Positions 11,917 through 21,151 of a DNA stretch of 64,000 nucleotides are shown here, piece after piece. The notes under the pieces are model-generated. The model worked only from the letters and a program-made list of their open reading frames with translations, made no database searches and had not been told where the DNA came from. Within the stretch, counting starts at the first letter, position 1. The number at the start of each line of letters is the position of its first letter. This stretch comes from Fragilaria crotonensis (Eukaryota; Bacillariophyta; Fragilariophyceae; Fragilariales; Fragilariaceae), in contig JAKSYS010000060.1 in assembly GCA_022925895.1 (NCBI GenBank), positions 87,159-151,158 on the forward strand, given 5' to 3'. Made by a program: the position numbers and the translations under genes.

Positions 11917-14900
11917 ATGATGAAGCCAGTATTGCTTTTGAGCCTCCTGGCTGCCGCTTTTCACGCAACATCAGGACAAGAACACCCGAGTTCTACCAGT
12001 CGCTATGATCCCCTCGTGAACTGGCTCTCAAACTTGTCCGTTGCTATCCCAGATCAGCATTTTAAGGAGTCAGTTTTCAGTCTCGCCATTCGAGACATGA
12101 CATGTTCAAAGTTTGCTGTTGAAACCATCAATTCGACCTATACACCGTCATCCAGTGTTGAATCGGAGAATCCCAGCCTGGACTTGGCAGTAGCAGGGAT
12201 TTCTGCTACATGTCAAGGTACATACCACACGACAGGTCTCTCTGGACAAGTTTCAGCCACTGTAGCTTCGTCTTCTTCCGAAAATCCTCTGCAATTGAGT
12301 CTTGTGTTCCAATCCAATACAACAAGCTCCGGCGTTCGCATGGCCACCAGCGTCTCGACACAACTGTGCGAAACGAATCTAAACGTTGCAGAGCTTCATT
12401 TTACTGGATCGATATCCGCCAAATTGATCAATCTCTTTCGAAGTGAAATTCGGGGCTATGTGTCAAAGGCACTCTCGACGGAACTGTGTCCCGTGTTGGA
12501 CGATACCATCGACACACAACTGACCAACGTATTGCAAACAGCTGATCGCTACATGATGGGATTGATTCCGAACGAAACGAAAACACCACTTCATCGTAAG
12601 AAAGCTTCACCTGCCTGGAACTGGAATCGTGATGCACCCTTGGTACCCGCGATGCTGCGACTGCTGAATCGTGCCATCCTTGAACCATTTCTAAACGAAG
12701 GCATTGTCTTGAAGATATTGGAAGCCGTCTTAGGGCATGACGTCGATGATAACTGTGGTTATTTCTTCCGGGGTTGGAATGGTCTACTGGAGGAATTGAC
12801 GAAGGGTGCAATTGAGTTTCAAGTTCCCAACCTTGCCTGGCTTCGTAACATTTCCATTATCATTCCGAACTATGCCAGCATCTCGTTACTTCCTAAACAT
12901 GTGCGCATTTCAGGAATCGACAAGCTCGATCAACTCCAATTTCTGTTCCCTATGAATAATACCAACTTGTTCGGGACAAAATTGGTAGTACCTTACGGCA
13001 TGGATGTGTCGTTGGAAATGGATATTGCAGTGTCGGAAACAACAGGGGGTACCTTTCAAGGCGATGACTTGCTGGAATCCTTTCAAGTGTCCATCAATAC
13101 TTCGTCTTTGGACTTCAAGAGCTCCTTGTCACTGGATTTGAATTCAACTCGCATGAGGACCACTACCATGAAGCATGTGCTCTCCGCTGTAACACGTGAC
13201 ACTCCAACCGACCTAGGGTGCTCCTTGTCTCCCATTGGAACCTTTGTAATTGATTCCCTTGTTGCCAACGTTGAAATTCAGTCGATTTCGTTTCTCCCCA
13301 AAAACGCAAATGCCAGTCTCGAACACGACATGGATACCATGATCAATAACTTTCTTGCACTCTTCTTGACCGAGTATGATGACCTTGTCACGTTGGCCTT
13401 CGCGGGTCTGTTGAATGGCCCAGCCAAACACCTCGCGGAAACGGCTTCGAACAGTTGGATGCAAAACCTGATTCAAGCGTTGCTGCCGAATGGTGCTGAT
13501 TCTAGTTGCCGAGCGTCTGGGGTGGTCAATGCGACGGCACCTGATTTTTTCAACTTTTCGTCTCAAGCCACGTTTTTGAAACGTTTCAATGACTTTCTCA
13601 ACGACAGTCGCGACCCAATGAATGAATACTTGGAATGTGTTACCGACGTTGTAACGACCCACATTCAAAGTGCTTCACCAACCGTAGAATTCGGAGGCGC
13701 GACGCTGCAGCTTCAGAACCTGGCGATTGATAGTGTCGGCAGTATCGAAGGTATCGGTAAGGCGCAGTTTGCAAGTCCTGCGTCGTTCGCTCTGTGATGT
13801 TTGTCGTGTGACTAACTAACCCACACCCTTATCCCGCATAGAATTGCTGTCTCCAGAAGCTGATGGATATCACTTGTCTAATAGTCTACAGTATGGTTTC
13901 TGCAGAGGCAACGAGACTGACAATCAAAATGTGACTTGTTCAGGACCTATATTGTCGGCCACCGCACTGATGTCCATACCTTCCATGAACGTGAACGGGG
14001 CAGCGAACTTTACTGCAGCCTTGGGGTCCATTCAGGAGTCAGTATCGGCACTCTTACTATACGACTTGAACCAGCTGAAGAACCTTTCCTTGTTAGAGCT
14101 TCTATCGTGCCAGAATTGTTTGGCTCAGCCAGCCCTCGAAGCAGTTCTGTACGCAGCTCCCCAAGTGATCGACCACATCTCTTTGGGGATCGAAGCAGAG
14201 ATGAAAGGCTACACTGCCGAACCAATGTACTTCCGACTTGATTCGGCGTCGTACGAAGCAGCGACCTCCGCAATAGAGTCAGCCATTTCATGGTTCCAGA
14301 TGAGTGTTGTAGAGGTTATCAACCAAACAGTCTCACAACTTATCAAGACTGCGCAGGCAAGTTGCCACGTGCTACATGATGATCATGAAAAGAAAGGCTT
14401 GACAGCAATCCTCTCTGTCATCGTCTTTTTGCTGCCATTGTATATTCTCTCGCACATCGCCTACCTCGCGTTTTGCCAAGGAAGCGGTCCGGGTAGTACC
14501 GACGAAGACGAGCCTATTTTTGAATTGGAAGACAGGGTTAATCGGAGTGAAGCAGGCGCCATCGATGTTCTCTTGGAGAAGAATGCCTCCCTCATGACAA
14601 ATGATTTAGCTCCCAATGGTTTTCGGCATGTTTTCCCGGTACTTCTCATAGCAACAATGGCGTTGCTGGCGGTCAGCAATCTCAGTGTTGGTGCAACTGT
14701 TGACTTATCGGTGACAGTCAATAACGTACCCAGTGTGATTCGTTTGCCATCTCTGTTTGCCTTCAGCCTAGGAAATACAATTCACGAGATGTACCAGGCT
14801 GGAATCTATGTACTTCTTTTCATTGTGGTTATCTTCAGTGGTGCCTGGCCATACTTGAAGTTGCTCATGATGCTTTGGGCCTGGGTCGCCCCTGAGTCTA

Positions 14901-16009
14901 TGTTTAGTCTCAAGAAGCGTGGCAAACTTCTCTTCTCTCTGGATGCACTCAGCAAGTTTTCGCTTGTGGACACATTTGTCTTGGTAATTATGATGGTTTC
15001 GTTCCGATTCCATCTCGCGTTTGGCAGCTATGCCGTCGTTGATGTCTTCGTCAACCCACACTTCGGATTCTATGGATTTCTCATTGCCACGACAATCTCA
15101 CTTCTCGCTGGACACGTCGAGCTACACTTTCATCGACGTTGTGCGAAACCAGAGACTATGTTCGCCGACAATACGCGCTCATCGCTCTTTTCGTACCACT
15201 ACCCGTACGATGGGAGAAAGTACAATTTGTCGGGGTTGTTGAAGGCAGGTCTCGTTGTGTGTATGACTGCCACCTTCGCCCTCCTAACGATCGGCAGCCT
15301 AAGGAAGAGTTTCACTTTTGAGTTCGGAGGACTGGCTGGAAAACTCCTCGGAGAAAACAGCACGAAATCATACTCGTTGATATCCATCGGGACTTCCATT
15401 TCAGGGAGTGTGGAAGACTCAGATGGTCCAGGGATTATGTTCCTCCAAGTGGTTTATTTTTTCTACGCTTGCATCATGCCGTGTGTATGCTTGCTAGCGT
15501 TGTCGATTCTAATGGTCGTCCCCATGGACTGTGCACAACAAGAACTCTGGTTGACGGTGGCAGAAGTGGGCAATGCTTGGTCTGCATTGGAGGTGTTCGT
15601 CATGTCTATCGTTGCTGCTGTGTTTGAGATATCGACATTCGCATCATTCATCGTTGGTCATAAGTGTGACATTCTCAACCAGATATTACACGACCAATTC
15701 GATGACCAATTTGACGGGGACGATGTTTGTTATTCTCTGAATGCCAGCGCCTCGTCAAATATGTGGCTTCTTGTGTTGGGAGTCGTTTTGAATTCCGCCC
15801 TCGTATCGACCCTGCTGAGGATGGCTCAAACTGTGGTGGAGGCACGTTCCCACTCGAGGGATGACGCGTCCTGCGTGTTGCACCTGATAGCGACGACTTC
15901 GTTGAGCAAATGGTTGCTTGAGCGCATTGCGGAAGACCCACTGACTGTTCCGTTGCTAAGCGACTCCCAAGAAGCTGTGCAGTCAGAACTCGACGACGGA
16001 GGGCTGTGA
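11917..16009 (+). CDS. Secreted/membrane fusion: BPI/LBP-like lipid-binding (TULIP) domain plus PqiA-like multi-pass membrane domain
   Basis: Two exons, 11917-13756 and 13842-16009, joined by an 85-bp intron (donor GTAAGG, branch-like CTAAC, phase 1), encode 1335 residues. Residues 1-20 are a signal peptide. About 35-230 resembles the N-terminal barrel of BPI/LBP proteins: two conserved cysteines frame a CETNLNVAELHFTGS segment followed by an amphipathic helix ending in LC. More Cys-containing, N-glycosylation-rich sequence (many NxS/T) continues to about 790, so this large part should face the lumen or outside. From about 799 there are some eight or nine membrane segments. The stretch around 955-1000, ending KFSLVDTFVLVIM, matches the signature of the bacterial PqiA family (RxG..L..L...SM.DVF). 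PqiA proteins belong to envelope lipid transport. I infer a membrane protein that binds and perhaps moves lipid; the function is unproven. Confidence 0.8.
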
Positions 16010-16298
16010 ACTGTTCTAATGCAGCAGTATGAGTGTGATGTATAAGCGACTCGCCCTCTTGGACGATTCGCTCACCTCATTTGCTTGCTGCAGTGAATCG
16101 ACAACTCGGTGATGACGCCGCTAACTGTGCGGGCCTTCCCAAACTGTGAGACTCCTGCAACGACGACTACGTTGCAAGTTGCACGTGCGTCCTCAGACGA
16201 TTGACGCCTACTTAATAATTCCCGTGATTTAAGAAGCAGACGGAAGGATGTGGATTTCTTACGACGTATTTTTTAACGATTGTGTCATGTTATCTGTT

Positions 16299-18995
16299 CT
16301 AATGTCCTTGAGTGGCAGGATAGAAGTAATCACAGGTGTTACATGTTTTCTTGCACGATGCCGCGACGTCAATGAACTTGCACAGATAGCCGAACAAAGG
16401 GTTCTCGCTGAGCCAAACACAATCTTTGCGACCAATGAGTTCATCGATGAATAAGGTATCGTCGTTCGAATCTGCACATGCGTTGGAAGTCGGTGCGACA
16501 CTGGAAGTCGTTGGAGTGGGAGTCGGCGCTGGAGCCGTGAGAGCTGGTTGTGGTGTAATCACGGACACTGGAGCATTGGATTCAGCGACTGGCTCACGAG
16601 TCAGGGGCGTTGGCTCCGCGACAGGCGCAGTGGAAGGCTTGACTAAGGTCATTGATGGTGCATCAGAACCCACATCAACTGGCGGAGACGTCGCAGGAGC
16701 ACCAGAATCCACCTGAACAGGTGAATCTGAGGAGTATTTCGGTTGTGTCACCGACACTGGAACTACTGGTGGCCACGTTAAGGGTGTCGGAGGCTCTACC
16801 GGTGGCACAACGGGCGCATCAGAACCGGCCACAAGAGCGGAGCAGTTACAGTTACAGTTACAGGAGCATCGGAACCCACATGAACAGGCGCATCTGTTGA
16901 GGTCGTTGGTTGATTGGTGGACGGTGCGGCGACTGGCTCCGACGTTGAGGCTGTCGGAGGTTCGACCGGTGGCACAACGGGCGCATCAGAACCGGCCACA
17001 ACAGGCGGAGCAGTTACAGTTACAGGAGCATCGGAACCCACATGAACAGGCGCATCTGTTGAGCATGTCGGTTGTGTCACGGACACTGGAGCTACTGGTT
17101 CCCACGTTAAGGGTGTTGGAGGCTCCACCGGTGGCACAACGGGCGCATCAGAACCGGCCGCAACAGGCGGAGCAGTTACAGGAGCGTCGGAACCCACATG
17201 AACAGGCGCATCTGTTGAGCATGTCGGTTGTGTCACGGACACTGGAGCTACTGGTTCCCACGTTAAGGGTGTTGGAGGCTCCACCGGTGGCACAACGGGC
17301 GCATCAGAACCGGCCACAACAGGCGGAGCAGTTACAGTTACAGGAGCATCGGAACCCACATGAACAGGCGCATCTGTTGAGCATGTTGGTTGTGTCACGG
17401 ACACTGGTGCGACTGGTTCCCATGTTAAGGGTGTTGGAGGCTCCACCGGTGGCACAACGGGCGCATCAGAACCGGCCACGACAGGCGCAGTCGTTACAGG
17501 AGCATTGGAACCCACATGATCAGGCGTACCTGTTGAGGTCGTTGGTTGATTGGTGGACGGTGCAGCGACTGGGTCCGACGTTATGGATGTCGGAGGTTCT
17601 ACCGGTGGCACAACGGGTGCATCAGAACCGACCACAACTGGCGAAGCAGTTACAGGAGCGTCAGAATCCACGTGAACAGGTGAAGCTGTGGAACATTTGG
17701 GTTTGACATCGGATACGGGAGCGATTGTTTGTCGTGGCAAGGGTGTAATTGGTTCTACCGGTGCATCAACGGGCACAGTGGATGGTGGCGTAGTAGTCAG
17801 GGAACCACCTCCACTACCAGCGGCGGGAACAGCAGAAGCAACTTGACTTGCTTCATTACAAAAGTCTGGAGGGTTGCTGTTGTTATCGCATAGCTGCTGC
17901 TTGATCCAATCGATTATGGGAACAGCATCGGGAGGCGTGGAAATTCGACTGTCGATAGGACTTGGAACGATGCCAGGTTGATCGTCGGCACAGTAGTCTG
18001 GAGGGTTGCTCGAAAGATCGCAAATTTGTTCTTTGATCCAGTCGATTTCACCGGAAACGCGGCTGTACACTCCGGGCGTGTCTGGCCTTGCGCATCCGTC
18101 GCCCCAACTCACGATGCCAACCAGAGTGAAGGTCTCCCCATCGGCGATGACAAGTGGCCCACCAGAATCACCTTGACAGCTGTCCTTGGCCCCTGCACCG
18201 ACTCCAGCACACATCATGATGTCGCCATTGATGCGACCGGGATAGTTGCTTTCACACGTTGCAGTTGGGATATAGCCGAGGTCAACCTCCTGCAAGATAA
18301 AGGACCCAGCGCCATCCTCTGACGTATCCCCGTACCCCACGACCGTCAGTGTCTGTCCGTCTGTGGGAGACTCATTGCTCTCGTTGAGTACGGCTGGCTT
18401 TGTTGTCCACCCGGGCATGCAACTTCATGACGAGGTAGTCGTACGCAAAGTCGGCTTCGGGGCGTGGGTCGTATAGTGGATGGGGTCTTCGTTCCGTGAT
18501 TGTCCTCTCATAACCACGCCCTCCATCAATGCCGATACCAAGTTTACGAGACGACCCGACGTAGACGGTGTTCGAAACAATCACATCACTATGAGCTGCG
18601 GATACGATGATATCTGAGCAGGACGGAATATTCATCATTCGCAGCGAAGGTTGATAGGTTTGGGAAGGTTAGTATTGACGCGAAGGTTAGAGCAGACTCG
18701 TTTGAGTGAAACTCACCATCGTGGACCAGGGCTGCACCGCATGCATCCCATTCAACAAAAAACGGATACTCTCCAATGCCGGCATCGTCTCCTCCAACAA
18801 TGCGAGAATTTCCTGTAGCATTGTCATTGCCGTGTCCGCCTAGATTGAATGAAAGACATGTCAGTGCCAAGAAACAAATGGTTGAGCGCTTTGGTTTGCA
18901 AACTTATCAAGCGTCTCACCGTGATTGGTGCCACGAAGCCTAGATGCCCCCACAGATGTGATAAGGGCCCACCATGATGCATAGATAAACTTCAT
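16299..18995 (-). pseudogene. Trypsin-like serine protease with repetitive Pro/Val linker and C-terminal Cys-rich domain; two frame breaks
   Basis: Paralogue of the protease at 3950-5161. Exon 1 (18995-18920) encodes a signal peptide, exon 2 (18839-18717) contains the IVGG activation site, and exon 3 starts at 18613 with IIVSAAHS; both introns fit GT-AG and frame. Near 18406-18413 one extra base shifts the frame inside the S1 domain: deleting it would restore continuity with the stretch that carries Ser (GDSGGP). Near 16831-16840, inside the linker repeats, one base is missing relative to sister repeat units, and the original frame resumes. The two shifts cancel in length. The triad residues His, Asp (FAYDYLVM) and Ser are all still present, but the Cys after the active His is Ser (AAHS, not AAHC), so that disulfide is lost. 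The last part is a six-Cys ShKT-like module ending CKKTCNTC. Either a young pseudogene or sequence errors. Confidence 0.6.
16700..17690 (-). repeat. Coding tandem repeat, about 54 residues per unit, in the protease linker
   Basis: Six or so imperfect direct copies of a roughly 160-175-bp unit, translated as variants of GSDAPVVPPVEPPTPLTW followed by EPVAPVSVTQPTCSTDAPV. Two unit types alternate: one with VTQPTCSTDAPV and one with APSTNQPTTST. Copies in the middle are nearly identical, pointing to recent unequal exchange. The Cys in the VTQPTCS units may allow cross-linking. Confidence 0.85.
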
Positions 18996-19193
18996 TTCCG
19001 ATGTCGGGATTGCTTTCTTTCAGAAACCGAAATTGTTGTGCTCGTATCGATTTATGAACGAAAGGATGATATTCCCAGTTTGATGGACAGCGAATCGGCA
19101 GTCGGCCTTGGGATACTAGTCGTACATTTGATCAAGGATGTGGGACTCAAAAGGTCCGCGTCTTCTATCCTGGCTGGGACTCACCTCTCGTTA

Positions 19194-19386
19194 GCGGGAT
19201 GCGGAACCTTTCCCGCCTCAGCGGCTGCTCCATCGTACGGTCTAGTGGTTGTACCGGTAGGGTGCTACCGTCGTCGTAGCTACTGTTTTGGTCGAGGATG
19301 GTGGTTATGGCAACTTACTAAGGGGCCTTTCCTTCCAATCCTCGACGAGCGGTAGCGCTGCTTTGCAGTGCCTACCGCATGATCGG
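19194..19386. repeat. Split direct repeat, 193-bp unit, outer copy
   Basis: Identical to 19705-19897. Holds the inverted pair CGAGGAT / ATCCTCG and a hairpin-forming GGTAG...CTACC stretch. On the element's own strand this is the 3' terminal piece (B2 in PAT nomenclature). Confidence 0.95.
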
Positions 19387-19400
19387 AGTGGGCGGGTGGG

Positions 19401-19705
19401 TTTAAAACTAAGCGAGCTATCGATAGCTCCACCGCACTACTCGTGGCAACCTTGGACCAGGTTCCGCGAGTCTCGTGTGGCGTTCCTTGCTGCTGCGCCG
19501 ACGTTCGACGCCGAGATTCAGCAACAATGAGAACGATGCTTGCTAGCTCCTGTTCAATTACCTAGTAGTATTCTGGGTACTCGGTCCCTCGTAGTACGTC
19601 CACTCTAGTATTGCATTCTAGTCACGAATGCGCCGAAGAATCCAACAACGTAGGATTCGTGACGTATGTGCTGCAGACCTTCCGTTTTTTCACTGCCGCT
19701 GACGG
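19401..19705. repeat. Split direct repeat, 305-bp unit, internal copy
   Basis: Identical to 25407-25711. Abuts the inner 193-bp unit with a one-base overlap at 19705, the junction expected from a circular intermediate. Contains the perfect 16-bp palindrome GAGCTATCGATAGCTC at 19414-19429. Confidence 0.95.
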
Positions 19706-19897
19706 CGGGATGCGGAACCTTTCCCGCCTCAGCGGCTGCTCCATCGTACGGTCTAGTGGTTGTACCGGTAGGGTGCTACCGTCGTCGTAGCTACTGTTTT
19801 GGTCGAGGATGGTGGTTATGGCAACTTACTAAGGGGCCTTTCCTTCCAATCCTCGACGAGCGGTAGCGCTGCTTTGCAGTGCCTACCGCATGATCGG
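19705..19897. repeat. Split direct repeat, 193-bp unit, inner copy
   Basis: Second copy of 19194-19386; its right edge meets the 3' part of the recombinase region of the element. Confidence 0.95.
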
Positions 19898-19957
19898 CCC
19901 AGGGGCCATAGGCAGAAAGGGTGGGAGCCAACGGCGGGTGGGAAAGAAGAAAGGCGG

Positions 19958-21151
19958 TCAACCGGGGGTGAGGCGGAAGGAGCCGCCCTGCAACATGGCG
20001 GCGGAAAGGCCGGTCATGACCGGTTGCGCCTGAACGTGGAGATATCTGTACATTTCGTCGGAACGCCAGCGGCCAACCATGCGGATGCGGTCGCTGTCCA
20101 CGCCGGCGCACAACAACGCCATCGCACCGCCGGCGCGAGTCGAACGCACCGAGACATCGGCAGGGGTGTAGGCGGGATCGGGATGCAGGTGGAGGACCGA
20201 ACGAATACGTGAGGTGATGTCGGAGGGCGAAATGTACTGAAAGGAGGCCTGAGGGGAAGACTTGACCGCATTGAGTGGAGTGTCGGTGGTGGCGCCTTGC
20301 GCACGCAAGGCAAGGATGCGGGCTGCAAGGGCCGTTACGGGGCATAAAGATGGGTGCCCCGACCGCCCGTGACCGATGCGTTCATTTCGGACGCCGTTCT
20401 TCTGTTGCGTGAAGGTGAGAGTCGCGAACGTAGCGGCGCGCAGGTCAGCAGCCGGACATGCAAGGTGGTCAAGGGCTCGCGAGCCAATCCACAACTGGAC
20501 GTCGCCCATACGGAAGAGATGGGTGCTCGAAGGCGGGCCTAAGTATTCGCCGGGACGTAAAAGAAAGTAGAAACCAACGATGAGGCAGTGGGCTGTCGCA
20601 AGGGCGATGGGGGTGGCTTCGCCTTGGGCCAATGCCCAGACGTGGGCTACCACTCCAAGCGGGAGAGGCTTTACACGCGATGGAGGAGCGTCGGCGCGTT
20701 GCCATGCTTGCAAGAGGGAGGTGAGCCGGAAGTCGACCGTACCGTGAGCGGTTAGACGAGGGTCCGGGGCCCCCAGCCGGGCGTGCGCCTGGCCCACCGC
20801 TCGTAGGGCATCCTCCACCGTGCGAGCTCGGACGGGCCGACGTCCGGGCGCAATGGTTCCGGTGCGATAGCGGTGGGCGAAGAGTTGCAGAAGAGGGACG
20901 GAGTCTGCATTGGTAGTGCGGAGGGGATCGACGCCCAAGCTGGCACAGAAGGTCGACCAGAGCTGCCACGCGGTGGCAGCAGAGGCGTGTCGTTGACGAG
21001 AGACTCGAGTGGCACACGTTTGTTGGATAGCGCTCCAATCAAGGTAGCATTGGTGGCGGGTGCCAGGGTCAGCATCCGCCAAGAGGTCGTCTGTGGGTAC
21101 AGTGTGTCGAATTGGGTGAGTAAAGCGGAATCGGACAGGTCCCAACGTCGG
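19958..21151 (-). CDS. Tyrosine recombinase (YR) of the DIRS-like element
   Basis: Open frame of 397 codons after a TAG at 21154-21152. Catalyses integration of the circular DNA. Visible YR features: the first catalytic Arg in LLRPGEYLG, then box II with VRSTRAGGAMALL, GRWRSDEM and the nucleophilic Tyr in YRYLH. The usual H-x-x-R of box II reads R-S-T-R here. The frame has no ATG before the middle of the domain (first Met in FRMGDVQ), and its first 400 nt overlap the end of Pol in the -1 frame. Production by -1 frameshifting, splicing or non-AUG start is therefore implied; I saw no classical X-XXY-YYZ heptamer in the overlap. Confidence 0.9.
   Translation of the reverse strand, partial: PTLGPVRFRFTHPIRHTVPTDDLLADADPGTRHQCYLDWSAIQQTCATRVSRQRHASAATAWQLWSTFCASLGVDPLRTTNADSVPLLQLFAHRYRTGTIAPGRRPVRARTVEDALRAVGQAHARLGAPDPRLTAHGTVDFRLTSLLQAWQRADAPPSRVKPLPLGVVAHVWALAQGEATPIALATAHCLIVGFYFLLRPGEYLGPPSSTHLFRMGDVQLWIGSRALDHLACPAADLRAATFATLTFTQQKNGVRNERIGHGRSGHPSLCPVTALAARILALRAQGATTDTPLNAVKSSPQASFQYISPSDITSRIRSVLHLHPDPAYTPADVSVRSTRAGGAMALLCAGVDSDRIRMVGRWRSDEMYRYLHVQAQPVMTGLSAAMLQGGSFRLTPG

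Noticed and set aside
16897-17706. Plus-strand ORF of 269 residues, Gln/Arg-rich
   Set aside because: Exact antisense of the protease linker repeats; repetitive only because the repeats are.
19799-20345. Several ORFs of 100-180 residues on either strand at the 3' end of the retroelement
   Set aside because: They overlap the recombinase frame and the repeat units and have no codon or domain sense; they are shadows.
20752-20790. GGGCCCC run as a frameshift site between Pol and YR
   Set aside because: In the Pol frame it reads GGG CCC C, not the X-XXY-YYZ phasing needed for -1 slippage.
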